64,000 bases of DNA, from assembly GCA_963744305.1 (NCBI GenBank), contig CAVUTF010000029.1, positions 1-64,000 of the forward strand, given 5' to 3'. This document shows, piece after piece, positions 39,987 through 50,425 of the stretch (positions within the stretch are counted from its first letter, which is position 1; every line of letters begins with the position of its first letter). The DNA is from FEN-1219 sp963744305 (GTDB lineage: Bacteria; Pseudomonadota; Gammaproteobacteria; Steroidobacterales; Rariloculaceae). Made by a program: the position numbers and the translations under genes. Under the pieces are notes generated by a model. That model saw only the letters and a program-made list of their open reading frames with translations. It had not been told where the DNA came from and did no database searches.

Positions 39987-42815
39987 ATGCCTAACTGGAC
40001 GAAAGAGCTCGAGTCACGGCTCGCAAACCTGCGACTTGAGCCCGGCGCGCGAAGCGAGAAATCATCGAAGAGCTTTCCGAGCACCTCGAGCTGCGCTACG
40101 CCGAGCTTCGAGACCAAGGCGTGGACGAGGCCGAAGCGTTCGCGCTCGTGCGCGCGGAGCTGCTCGACGACAAGGCGCTCGCGGAATTCATGCGGCCGCT
40201 GCGTCAGGCGAACGCGCCGCCGCCGCCGGTGCCGGTGGGTGCGCCGCGCCGGGAGTCGCATGCCGGAGGGCGTGGCATGCGCATCATCGGTTTCGTCGAT
40301 TCCGTCGGCCGCGATCTACGCCACGCGCTGCGCGGCTTGTCGCGGCGGCCCGCCTTCGCGTCGCCGCCGTGCTGACGCTCGCGCTCGGCATCGGCGCGAC
40401 GACGGCGATCTTCAGCGTCGTCTACTCGGTGCTGCTCAAACCGTTGCCGTATCCGAACGCCGAGGAGCTCGTGCGGATCAGACACGTCGCTCCGGGCCTC
40501 ACCGCCGGCGACATGGTCGCGAGCACGAACATGCACCTCACGTACCGGCAGGAGAACCGGACGTTCGCCGCTGTCGGCCTGTGGAGGAGGATTCCGCGAC
40601 GCTGACCGATCGCGGCGAGGCGGAGCGCGTGCGGGCTCTGAAAGTCACGGACGGCACGCTGCAGGCGCTCGGGTGCAGCCGATGCGCGGACGTTGGTTCA
40701 CGGAAGCGGAGCACGACGCCGCCGCCGACGGCCCGTCGCCCGTGATTCTTTCGCATGCGTTTTGGCAACGGCGATTCGGCGGCGACGAAGCGGCACTCGG
40801 GCGCGAGCTCTCGATGGATTCGCCGGGCGGTGGCGGCACGTTGGCGTTGCCGCCGTCTGCGCAGGTGGTGGGCATCATGCCGCCCGGTTTCCAGTTTCTC
40901 GATGCGGCGCCGCAGCCCGACATCATCATTCCCGTCCGCCTCGACCCGGCGCGGCAAGCCCACGGGATCTACTCTTGGCAAATGCTCGCCCGGCTGAAGC
41001 CGGGCGTGACGCTGGCCGAAGCGCAAGCCGACCTCGACCGCATTCGGCCGATCTGGGCCGACGCCTGGCCCCTCTTTCCGGGGATGACGAGAGAGCAGTT
41101 CGCGAACTGGCGAATGACGCGCGGTCGTGCTCCCGTTGTTGGACGACTTGGTCGGCGGCGTGTCGAGCATGTTGTGGGTGCTCATGGGTGCGATCGGCGC
41201 CGTGCTCCTGATCGCCTGCGCCAACATCGCGAATCTCATGCTCGTGCGCGCGGACGCGCGGCGGCCGGAGTTCGCCGTGCGCGCCGCGCTCGGCGCGAGA
41301 CCGGGCGCGAATCGCGAGCGAGTTGCTCATCGAGAGCCTGGTCTTGGGCGCGGCCGGCAGCGTGGTCGGTCTCGCGCTCGCCTACGCAGGCCTGCGGGCG
41401 TTGGTCGCCATCGGCCCGAGCAACCTGCCGCGCCTTCAGGAGATCGCCGTCTATCCGCCGGTGCTCGCATTCAGCGTGGCGCATCTCGTTGGCCTCGGCG
41501 CTCGTGTTCGGCTCCGTCACGGCACTCAAGCACGCGCTGCAATCGACAATGCACCTTTCACCGGCGCTGCGCGCGGATCGAGCGCAAGCCGCGAGCGGAG
41601 CGCGACACGCAACACGCTGGTCGTCGTGCAAGTCGCGCTGGCGGTCGTGCTCGTCGTGAGCGCGGCGCTCATGATTCGCACGTCTCAAGCGCTGCGCGAC
41701 GTCGATCCCGGCTTTGCGGATCCGGCGACGATTCAAACCGCGAGGATTTGGATTCCGCCCGGCCGTGTCTCGCGACGCCGGGCAAATCACCCGCGTCGAG
41801 CGCGAGATGCTCGACAAGATCGCGGCACTTCCGGGCGTCACGTGCGAGCCGGTTTCGCGAGTAACGTTCCGATGGACCGGGCGGAACAACGGACTCGGTA
41901 GTGGTCGAAGGCCAAACGGTGGCGCCGGGAGAGACCCTGCCGGCGCGCAGATGGATCCGCGTCTCGCCGGGATATTTCGCCGCCATGGGCACGCGGCTGA
42001 TCGCCGGACGCGACGTGACTTGGAACGACATCGAGACGGGCGGCCGCGTGGCCGTCGATTTCCGAGGACTTCGCTCGCGAGCTGGCCGCCGAGCCCGCGG
42101 GCGCGCTCGGCAAGCGCATTCGGCCCGGCGCGTTTGCTCAGGATGCCTGGAGGGAGGTGATCGGCGTGGTGCAGAACGTCCAACACGACGGGTTGCACGG
42201 GACGGCACCCAGCTCCGTGTACTTGCCCGTGCTCAGCGAGAACATGTTCGGTGTTCCCGCTCGCCGGAACGTCGTCGGTCGCCTTCGCCGATCCGCAGCG
42301 AGCGCGCGGGCGCCGCCAGTCTCGTGGAGGAGATTCGGGCTGCGGTCCGGTCGGTGAGCGCGAGCGTGCCCGTAGCCCAAGAGCGCACGATGCGGGATCT
42401 CTTCGCCGGGTCCCTTGCGCGCACGTCGTTCACGCTCGTGCTGCTCGGGATCGCGGGTGCAATGGCCTTGGCGCTCTCGGTGATCGGGATCTATGGCGTC
42501 ATCGCGTACGTCGTGTCGCAGCGGACGCGGGAAATCGGCATTCGCTCGGCGCTCGGCGCGCGTCCGGGGCAGCTCGAGCAGATGTTCCTGCGGCAAGGGC
42601 TCGCGCTCACCGGTGTCGGTCTCGTCGTCGGCGTCGTCGCGGCCATCGCATTGGGACGCTGGATGCGTCGCTGTTGTTCGGCGTCGGTCCGTTCGACCCC
42701 GTGGCCTATGTCGGCGGCGGTGGGCGTGACGATGGTGGCGGCGGCGCTCGCGAGCTACGTGCCGGCACGGCGCGCGGCGACGATCGATCCCATCGAGACA
42801 CTCAGGGCGGAGTAG
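39987..42815 (+). CDS. ADOP-type ABC permease 2 of 3 (many frameshifts)
   Basis: Starts at ATG 39987, 2 bp after the previous stop. Prefix MPNWTKELESRLANLRLEPG, then RYAELRDQGVDEAEAFALVR-type sequence in another frame. Core blocks: VLTLALGIGATTAIFSVVYS, VLLKPLPYPNAEELVRIRHV, MLARLKPGVTLAEAQADLDR, LLIACANIANLMLVRADARR, LVLLGIAGAMALALSVIGIY and EIGIRSALGARPGQLEQMFL, ending ARRAATIDPIETLRAE. I count at least six indels, more than in its neighbours, so genuine decay is possible as well as sequence error. Same operon as permeases 1 and 3. Confidence 0.75.
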
Positions 42816-42822
42816 TCCGACC

Positions 42823-45539
42823 ATGCCTAACTGGACGCAAGAGATCGAGTCGCGGCTCGCGAGCTTGCGACTCGCCGCCGGCCGCGAAGCGGAAATCATC
42901 GAGGAGCTTTCCGAGCACCTCGAGCAGCGCTACGCCGAGCTTCGCGGCGAAGGCCTTGACGAGGCCGCCGCGCTCGCGCTCGTGCGCGAGGAGTTGCGCG
43001 ACGACCCGGATCTCACCGAACGCATGCGGCCGCTGCGGCAGGCGAACGTGCCGCCGCCCGTCGCCGTGGGCGCGCCGCGCCGCGAGCTGCTCGCGGATCT
43101 GTGGCAGGATCTGCGCCTCGCGACGCGCATGTTGCGCAAGCAGAAGGCGTTGACGCTCATGGTGGTGCTGACGCTTGCGATCGGCGTCGGTGCGAACGGC
43201 GCGCTGTTCGCGCTCGTCGACCGCGTGCTGCTGCGCGACCTGCCGGTCCCGGAGCCGGATCGGCTTGGTGACGATTTGGGAACAGACGGAGACGACGCCC
43301 GAGGGCCGCGTCTCGCCGCTCAATCTCGTCGACTGGATGCAGCGGAACCAATCGTTCGACGCGATCGGCGGCGTCGTCCCGAGCACCGGCAGCATGGTCA
43401 TGAGCGGCGCGGACGGCGCGGAAGCGGTGTCGCGCCAATGGGTCACGGCCGGAATATTCGAGGCGCTCGGTGTGCGGCCGATCGTCGGCCGCACGTTTCT
43501 CGCCGCCGACGATGTCGAGCGTGCCAACGTCGTCGTCTTGTCGGAGGCGTTTTGGCGCACGCGCTTCGCCGCCGATCCCGGCATCGTGGGCCAAAGCATT
43601 CGCTTCGACGGCGAGCCGTACACGGTCGTCGGCGTGGTTCCGCACGAAGCGGAGCTGCTCGCTCCGGTGAGCATTTGGGCGTCGCAGGGCACTTCAAGGA
43701 GTGCCCGACGCACGAGCGCGGCAGCTACTGGCTGCAAACCGTGGCGCGGCTCAAGCCCGGCGTTTCGCTCGAAGCGGCCCGCGACGACCTCGCGCAGGAT
43801 CGCGGCGGATCTCGCGCGCGAATATCCCGCGACGAACGAAGGCCGCGGCGTGGCGCTGCGAGCCGCTGCGCGACGTCGTGCTCGGCGCCGAGCTGAAGAC
43901 GCACGTCGCTGCTCTTTCTCGGCGTGGTCGGTTTCGTGCTGCTGATCTGCTTCGCGAACATCGCGAACCTGCTGCTGACGCGCAACGCCGCTCGCGGCAA
44001 CGAGCTCGCGATCCGTTCCGTGCTCGGCGCGGATCGCCGGCGTCTCGTGCGCCAGTTCGCGACGGAGAATCTCTTGCTCGCCGCCGTCGGCGGGCTCGCG
44101 GGGCTCGTCGTGGCCGCCGTGCTGTTGCGCGTCGCGCCCGCCGCGATTCCGCAGGAGTTGCTGCCGGCCGGTTTCGCGCTCGACTTCGATTGGCGCGTCG
44201 CCGCCTTCTGCGCCGGCGCGACGCTGCTCGTCGCGCTGTTGTTCACGCTCGCTTCGGGGCGCCAAGTCGCGGAGTTCTCATCGCTGCGCGAAAGCATGCC
44301 AGGGCGGGCGCACGGTGACGGATCGTTCGAGCCGGACGCGCGAAGTGCTCGTCGTGGCCCAGATCGCCACGGCCGTCGTGTTGCTCTATGGCGCGGGCTT
44401 GCTGACGCGCACGCTGATCGAGGTCGATACGCGTCGACCCGGGGTATCAGAGCGCAGAGCGTGCTCAGCATGATCGTCGATCCGCTGTCGCAGAGCTACC
44501 CGACTCCCGAAGCGCTGCTGCAGTTCTACGGCGCCATCGAGGACGAGCTCGAAGCGATTCCGGGCCTCGCGAGCGCCGCGTGGACGAGCGCCTTGCCGCT
44601 CGGGAAGATCGATCGCCGGCCGGCTGTTCTTCGACGTCGCCGGCGAGCCCGCCGTCGTGCCCGCGGAGCGGCCGACGCCGGACATGCAGGTCGTGAGCCC
44701 GGAGTACTTTCGCACGCTCGAGCTGCCGATCTTGGCCGGCCGCGCGTTCGACGAGCGGGACCGCGCCGGGCAGCGTGCCCGTCTGCATCGTGAACGAAGC
44801 GTTCGTCGAGCGGCGTTTGCAGGGCGGCACGGCCGTCGGGCGCACCGTGCAGACGTGGCAGGCGGAGCAGTCCGTGGACCCGCCGCGCACGTGCGAGGTC
44901 GTCGGGGTCGCGACGAATGCCAAGCGCCGCGCCGACGAGCTCGAGGAGCCGGCGCAGATCTACTATCCGTTCGCTCGCATCCCCATCGACGACATCTTCC
45001 TCGTCGTGCGGCCGGTCTCGGGCGATGCCGCAGCGCTGGCGTCCGCAAGTCCGCGCGGCGATCGCGCGCGTCGACACGCAGCAGCTCGTGAGCGTCACGG
45101 ACATCGTGACGCTCGACAGCGTCGCGCACGAGGCGACGGCGCGCTACCGGTTCCGCGCGCTCTTGATCGCGGCCTTCGCCGGGCTCGCGCTGGTGCTCGC
45201 GGCGCTCGGGCTGTTCGGCGTGCTCGCGTACTCGGTGCAGCGGCGCTGGCGCGAGTACGGCGTGCGCATGGCGCTCGGCGCGCGGCCCGAGGCCGTCGTC
45301 CGCCTGATCGTGCGCGGCGCCGCGCGGCTGCTGATCCCCGGCGTGCTCGTCGGGGCGGTGCTCGCGCTCGATCGTGGGCCAGCTGCTCGGCGCGATGTTG
45401 TTCGGCGTGCGGCCGTTCGATGCGCCGACGTTCACGGTCGTGCTCGTCGTCCTCGCCGTCACGGCGGCCGCTGTCCGTCGTGGGGCCGGCGTTCCGAGCG
45501 ACGCGCATCGACCCGGTCGGCGCATTGCGCAGCGAGTGA
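42823..45539 (+). CDS. ADOP-type ABC permease 3 of 3 (several frameshifts)
   Basis: Starts 8 bp after permease 2. The prefix is intact in one frame (MPNWTQEIESRLASLRLAAG, EIIEELSEHLEQRYAELRGE, MRPLRQANVPPPVAVGAPRR). Then come LRKQKALTLMVVLTLAIGVG, LNLVDWMQRNQSFDAIGGVV, GVRPIVGRTFLAADDVERAN, VGFVLLICFANIANLLLTRN, QLLGAMLFGVRPFDAPTFTV and the end ATRIDPVGALRSE, in at least five frame segments. The fold is the same as permeases 1 and 2. It is followed 2 bp later by a small membrane protein. Confidence 0.78.
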
Positions 45540-45541
45540 GC

Positions 45542-45964
45542 ATGAGTGCGATTCGCAGAATCCGTTGGAGATGGGTCTTCGCAGCCGGCTTCTTGGCGGA
45601 GGTTGCGATCCTCGCCGTCTTTTTTCTTCTGTTACTCGCGGCGACGCTCGCCGGCGTGCCCGAGATCGCGGCGCCGATGAGCACGCTCGACAACATCGAC
45701 GCGCTCGTGTCCTCGTTCGTCATGTTCTTCCTGATGACGCGCTGGGCCGCGAAGCGAATCGAATCCGACCTCGTCCTGCACGGCGCACTCATCGGGCTGA
45801 CGGGAGCGCTCCTGTTCACCATCATGTGGATCAGCACGACGGGATCGCTGGAACAGCCGCTGCCTTACGTCGGCGCTCATGTTCTGAAGGTCCTCGGCGG
45901 AATTGCTGGCGGAGTCTTCGTTAGTAAGCGACGGCAACGCCTCCGCCCCGCGAACGCCGATTAG
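45542..45964 (+). CDS. Small four-helix membrane protein
   Basis: 140 residues, intact, starting 2 bp after the third ADOP permease, hence probably in the PadR-ADOP operon. Hydrophobic stretches: WVFAAGFLAEVAILAVFFLL, VSSFVMFFLMTRWAAKRIES, LHGALIGLTGALLFTIMWIS and VGAHVLKVLGGIAGGVFVSK. It has no recognised domain. It may be an accessory subunit of the permeases. Confidence 0.7.
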   Translation: MSAIRRIRWRWVFAAGFLAEVAILAVFFLLLLAATLAGVPEIAAPMSTLDNIDALVSSFVMFFLMTRWAAKRIESDLVLHGALIGLTGALLFTIMWISTTGSLEQPLPYVGAHVLKVLGGIAGGVFVSKRRQRLRPANAD

Positions 45965-45997
45965 GTATCGGGCGACGTCACCGACATTCGATCGACG

Positions 45998-46999
45998 TCA
46001 TTCTTTGATGAACCTGCGCGCGGTTTCCAAGTCGCATTCGTCGCGCACGAACGGGAGATCGGGGCGGTGGGACCAACGAATTTGGCCCGACACGGAGCCG
46101 CCAGAAACTCCGGGTCGCGCAACTCGAAGCTATAGCTTAGGGTCGTGCCGCCTTCGTCGAGGGCAAGGCGCTCGACGAGATGCTTCATGGGTCCGGACGG
46201 CACGCCCGTGTAGCCGTTGCCGGTTTTGTGACTCGCGAAATGCGCGGTGTCGATAACCAGCGTCGAGCCGTCCATCGGCCGATCGAGTGGCCTTGCACGG
46301 ACGGCGACGCTCCGGCGTGGGTCGCGACATTCATGTGAATCGTGCGTTCGGCGGCGAAGCCGCCCGCGATCACGATCACGCCGTCGCCCGGTGGAGATTT
46401 TCTTGAGGTCGGGGTCGATCATGAACAGAGGTGCGGCGTTGGAGACGCAATCGTTACCGGGCTCATCGTACGTTCGTCGAAACTAGCGAGGGCGGCAGTG
46501 CCGCTGCCGTCAATGGATAGTCGTGCTGGGCGAAGCGCATCACCACGTCCATCGTCAACAGCGTGGCCCAGGTGCCGTCCAAGCTGGTAGCGACGGCCTC
46601 GTCGGCGGCGCTGGCGGTGGCAAGCCGCTGAGTGCCTGCCATAACTCTCGTACAACGTGTCGTCGCCGCGTTGTATCGAATCGGGTAAAGCCCCGCACGC
46701 TCGAGCGTCCTGGACGGATTGCCGCTCACGAAAATTGCATCGCCCACTCGCAGCGTGTCGGGGACCAGCCGTGGCGGCGCATCGTGGCGGGAGGAAAGGT
46801 CTCGATCTCCCACTCGATCGCGCGGCCATCGGGCGCGGTCTGCTCAACATAGATGTAGACGTGAGGGTTGGCCCAGTCGTATCTCGTGACGGTGCCTTCG
46901 ATCGTGATTCGCTTGCCGATGTCGTACATGGCGCCGCTATGATGGGCATGCGCCGCAAGCGTTGCCGCCGTGAGGACGAGCGCCACGAGATGGTCTCAT
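45998..46999 (-). CDS. Exported DUF6152-like protein with His-His mature N-terminus, copy 3 (frameshifted)
   Basis: About 333 residues. ATG at 46999 follows AGGAG; one indel later the signal peptide reads ALVLTAATLAAHA, then HHSGAMYD. The N-terminal domain ITIEGTVTRYDWANPHVYIY is followed, in other frames, by VGDAIFVSGNPSRTLERAGL, LDGTWATLLTMDVVMRFAQH, ERTIHMNVATHAGASPSVQG, and the shared module GSTLVIDTAHFASHKTGNGY, HLVERLALDEGGTTLSYSFE, LRDPEF. The end VRDECDLETARRFIKE stops at 45998. It is divergent from a PadR gene across a short A/T-rich promoter. Confidence 0.72.
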
Positions 47000-47007
47000 T
47001 TACATGC

Positions 47008-47040
47008 TCCTTCTATAACAACTACAATATAGATTATATG
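47008..47040. promoter_or_regulatory. A/T-rich divergent promoter/operator region before the second PadR gene
   Basis: The bases between the divergent exported-protein and PadR starts are strikingly A/T-rich. They include ATATAGATTATAT at 47027-47039, with ATATA and TATAT arms about a 3-base centre, touching the PadR ATG. PadR operators are typically dyads of this A/T-rich kind, so autoregulation plus control of the divergent gene is plausible. Confidence 0.45.
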
Positions 47041-47376
47041 AAGTCACTCACAACCTTGGCGAGTTCGAGCAAGTGGTGCTGCTCGCGATTCTGCGACTGC
47101 AGGACGAAGGCGCGTACGGCGTCTCCATCCGCGCGAAGATCGCAGCACATACCGAGCGCGATCCGACGCCGGGCGCGATCTACACCACGCTCGAGCGGAT
47201 CGAGAGCAAGAAGTTCGTGAAGTCGTCGATGGGCGAGGCCACAGCGGAACGCGGTGGGCGCGCGAAGCGCTACTACTCACGTGACGGCGCAGGGCGTTGC
47301 CGCTCTCAAACGCGCCCAGCGCGCTTCCAGAGCTTGGCCAGCGGGCTTGCCGCTTCTTGGGGATTCGAATGCGTAG
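47038..47376 (+). CDS. PadR-family transcriptional regulator 2 (frameshifted)
   Basis: About 112 residues. ATG at 47038 (MKSLTT) leads, with one base corrected, into LGEFEQVVLLAILRLQDEGA, YGVSIRAKIAAHTERDPTPG, AIYTTLERIESKKFVKSSMG and ERGGRAKRYY, the PadR winged helix with its wing. After another indel the end reads LLGDSNA with TAG at 47374. That stop overlaps the next gene's ATG by 8 bases (ATGCGTAG), the same overlap geometry as at the first PadR-ADOP junction. Confidence 0.78.
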
Positions 47377-47947
47377 GAAATCTGCTGCTGTTCGCATTGT
47401 TGTCTTGCGTCACGTCCGCAGAGCATGCGGCCGCCATTGAAGGCGACCTGATCGAGGAAGAGGGCTGTCCACGGGAAGGTTTGGTTTGCAATTCACGTAG
47501 CCCGCACGGTGTTCGCGCTGTTGGGCTTTGCAGTCACGCAAGCACCGTTTCGCACCGCTGACGCTGAGCGCGGGTGCGGCCGCGGTGTCGGTCCTCATGT
47601 GTCTGCTCGTCGGCCGTGCATTCTTCGGGCCGGAAGGACTTCCTTCGGCGCCGCTGTTCGGCTTTGCCACGATCGTGGCTTGCGCTGTCCTCATCGGCGT
47701 GGGTCTCGCACGTGTCGCCGGTGCATTGGGCGTTCGCGCGGCGGCGGGCACGTCGCTGCTGCTTTGCATAATGTTCGGAGTGGCTCAGCTGCTTGGCGGG
47801 TTCGAGCAGCCAACGAGCGCCGACGTGGACCGCGCTGGATGGCTGGCTGCGCTCGGTTCGCTCGCCGTCAACCTCGCGTTGGCGTTCTGTTTGTATCCCG
47901 CGCCGTTACTGTTTGCGAGCGCGTGCGCGCATACGCGCCGCCTCTAA
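47369..47947 (+). CDS. PadR-linked multi-pass membrane protein (frameshifted)
   Basis: About 192 residues. After ATG at 47369 an indel leads to GNLLLFALLSCVTSAEHAAA and IEGDLIEE, another to VFALLGFAVTQAPF, then the open frame LTLSAGAAAVSVLMCLLVGR, PLFGFATIVACAVLIGVGLA, AAAGTSLLLCIMFGVAQLLG and LAALGSLAVNLALAFCLYPA. At least five membrane segments. The AAAIEGDLIEE stretch looks like the amphipathic prefix of PadR-associated permease or sensor proteins. It is coupled to PadR 2 and probably under its control; the role is unknown. Confidence 0.65.
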
Positions 47948-48057
47948 GTGCGCGGCGACTGCCCGCCAGTCCCACATCCAAGAACGTTGCCCGAATCGAC
48001 TTGGCGCCGCCGGATGCCGTAAGATTTGGCGAGCTTCACGGACCGCGGGAATAACAA

Positions 48058-48893
48058 TGAAAACCCGTTTCGCGCTCCAAGCCGGTTGCCTGCTCTTCGT
48101 CGCCCCGACACTCGTCTTCTCGGCCGAGCTCGTCCTGCCTCGCGGCACGGTAGTGTTCGGCGAGCTCGAAGAGCGCATCACGTCGAACGCCAAAAGTTCC
48201 GAGTGGGGTACCCGGTCGACAGCCACGTTTGGAAGGACGTCATCGTCGACGGCCACGTCGTGATCGCCGCCGGCACGCCGATGGTGATGCGCATCTCCAG
48301 GCTCGAGGGCAGCGGCACGGGCGGCCGCGGCGGCGCGTTGCAGGTCATGGCCGTGTCGGTGAAGGCCAAAGACGGCACCGAGATCACGCTGAGCGGCGGT
48401 TACGACAGGCGGGTAACGATCGCTCCGGGTTGGCCCGAGGCCTGTCCATGATTCTTTGGCCGTCCGCATTCTTGCCGGGTAGCGAGGGCCGTGCTCGAGG
48501 TGGGCACGGTGTTCGATGCAGCGATACCGGCCGACACGCGCATCACCGTTCCGGCGAGCGAGCTGCCGACGTTGAAGCTCACCGACCGGCCGGACTTGAG
48601 CATCGACATCCTCTACGACGAGATCGACCAGCGAGCAGGTTCGCTGCCGTTCGAGATGACACTCTGCAACAAGCCGTACACGCGCGAGGCGAGCGTTACG
48701 GCCGTCAACGACAAAGAGGTTCGTCCGATCCTCGTGGCCGTCACTTCGGCCAGGCAGAGGCGACCCGTGTCACGCCTTCGAAGCCCGAGTGGATCTCGAA
48801 TCGCTGCGCGAGCATTTCAGCGCCGGAATCAACCGCTTCTCGGTGACGATGAGCGGGGCGGTCGGCACCACGGTTCTGAACGTCGAGATGTAA
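48058..48893 (+). CDS. Exported hypothetical protein (frameshifted)
   Basis: About 278 residues. Signal peptide MKTRFALQAGCLLFVAPTLV, FSA; mature start ELVLPRGTVVFGELEERITS. After an indel: VGYPVDSHVWKDVIVDGHVV, IAAGTPMVMRISRLEGSGTG, LQVMAVSVKAKDGTEITLSG. After another: VGTVFDAAIPADTRITVPAS, IDILYDEIDQRAGSLPFEMT. The last frame gives VDLESLREHFSAGINRFSVT and a stop at 48893. The alternation of GTV, AGTPM and VGTVFDA blocks suggests a beta-rich periplasmic protein. I do not recognise the family. It converges on the M20 peptidase gene. Confidence 0.6.
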
Positions 48894-48909
48894 ATTACCG
48901 GCGCACTCG

Positions 48910-50303
48910 TTATCTCGAAGCGAGATCGGTCAGCACACTGAGGTAGTAAATCACTCCGGGCCGCACATTGAGCAATGGAATGCGCTCGTTGAGCCCGTGG
49001 GCGAATCGTCGGATTCCTTGATGAAGCTCGGGCTGGCGCCGTAGCTGGGCACGCCCAGGGCGCGGTACCACATCGAATCCGACGCGCCCGACGATTGCGT
49101 CGGATAGACCGGAACCTCGCCCCAGGCCGCGGCGATGCCTTTCTCGAACACGGCTGATGAATTCCGGGCGCAGCGGCGAGGCCGGGGAGGCCGTGGCAGT
49201 GTCGCCGGTCACGTCGGTGATGCGCACCTCGGGCGTGGCGGCGACGCGCTCCAGCTCGGCCTTGATCTCCGCGCTCGAGTGGCCGGGGAAGACGCGGCAA
49301 TTGACGATCGCCGTCGCGCGCTGCGGCAAGGCGTTCGCGGCGTGGCCGCCCGAGACCATCGTCGGCACGCAGGTGGTCCCGATGCGGCCGATCATGGCGG
49401 GGTCGGCGCGCAGCACCTCGATCGCCTGCGCGTCGGCCGGATCGGCGGCGAACGCGCGCATCGCCGCGGCGATCGCGCGGAGTCGGGATGAATCGCCGCA
49501 GCCTTGCGCGAAATAGCTGCGCGTGATGTCGTTGTGTTCGGGGGTGAAGCGGTAGGCGCTGATGCGCTCGAGCGCGCGCGACATCTGGGCGATGGCGTTG
49601 TCGGGCCGCGGCATCGAGCTGTGCCCGCCGGGGTTGGTGACCTCGAGCTGGAAGTCGATGTAGGTCTTCTCCGCGCCCTGCCACGACCAGTAGAGCGGCT
49701 CGCCGGTCTCTTCCGACAGCGTGCCGGACGCGCTGTCGATGTTGAGCACGACGTGCGCGTGCTCGAGGCGCTCGGCGATGATCTTCGAGGTCTTCATCGT
49801 CGTTTCCTCGTCGCCCGAGTAGGCGATCGACGATGCCGCGCTTCGGCCGGAAGCCCTGCCGCCTGAGCTCGATCAGCGAGGCGACCGCCAGCGAGGCTTC
49901 GAACTTGGTGTCGCTCGCTCCGCGGCCGTAGAGGAAGCCGTTCTCGACCACCGGGGTGAACGGGTCGCGCTCCCAGTCCTCGGGCCGCGCCTCGACCACG
50001 TCCATGTGGGCGGAAAGCACGACGGCCCGAGCGAAGGATCGCTGCCCGGCCAGGTGGCGATCAGGTAGGCGGTGTCGTCGACGGGACGATCTCGATGTCG
50101 CCTTCGGCCCAGCCGCCTCGCGCAAGGCCCTGGCGAAGACGCCGCGCGACGTCGATCGTGCGGTTGCCCGGCCCCTGGACCGAGCGCAGCGCGATCGTCT
50201 CTTGCGCCAGCGCGAGCGTTTGCGCCTCAGCTTGGCTGTAAGGTTGCGCCCGCGCCGCGGCCGGAAGCGCGAGGACGAGAACCAGGGCGGCGGCGGCGCG
50301 CAT
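48910..50303 (-). CDS. Exported M20 family metallopeptidase, copy 2 (frameshifted)
   Basis: About 464 residues. Signal peptide MRAAAALVLVLALPAAARAQ from 50303; then QETIALRSVQGPGNRTIDVA. After indels near 50070 and 49830 the motifs appear in order: VVLSAHMDVVEA (metal His and Asp), FLYGRGASDTKFE, then the long frame LNIDSASGTLSEETGEPLYW, VTNPGGHSSMPRPDNAIAQM and SGGHAANALPQRATAIVNCR. A further indel near 49130-49160 precedes the C-terminal part, which ends at 48910. It is the second exported M20 enzyme here, not closely similar to the 16.9 kb one outside the motifs. Confidence 0.82.
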
Positions 50304-50394
50304 GCGAGTCTCCTATCGCGACCACTATCGCACCGGCGTCGACACGTGCAGGCGCGGGCGTCGCTGGCGTCGTTCGGCAGGGCGGTGTAAGCTT

Positions 50395-50421
50395 ATTCGT
50401 AATACATTTCGTCATACGAAT
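50395..50421. promoter_or_regulatory. Putative RHH antitoxin operator, left copy
   Basis: An inverted repeat with perfect 7-bp arms, ATTCGTA at 50395-50401 and TACGAAT at 50415-50421, lies 4 bp upstream of the antitoxin start. Its position fits autorepression by the ribbon-helix-helix antitoxin. The equivalent site in the right copy has one arm mismatch. Confidence 0.5.
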
Positions 50422-50425
50422 CGAC

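Noticed and set aside
39987..45539. Programmed ribosomal frameshifting in the ADOP genes
   Set aside because: Breaks occur at many unrelated positions without shared slippery sequences or structures; sequence error or decay is simpler.
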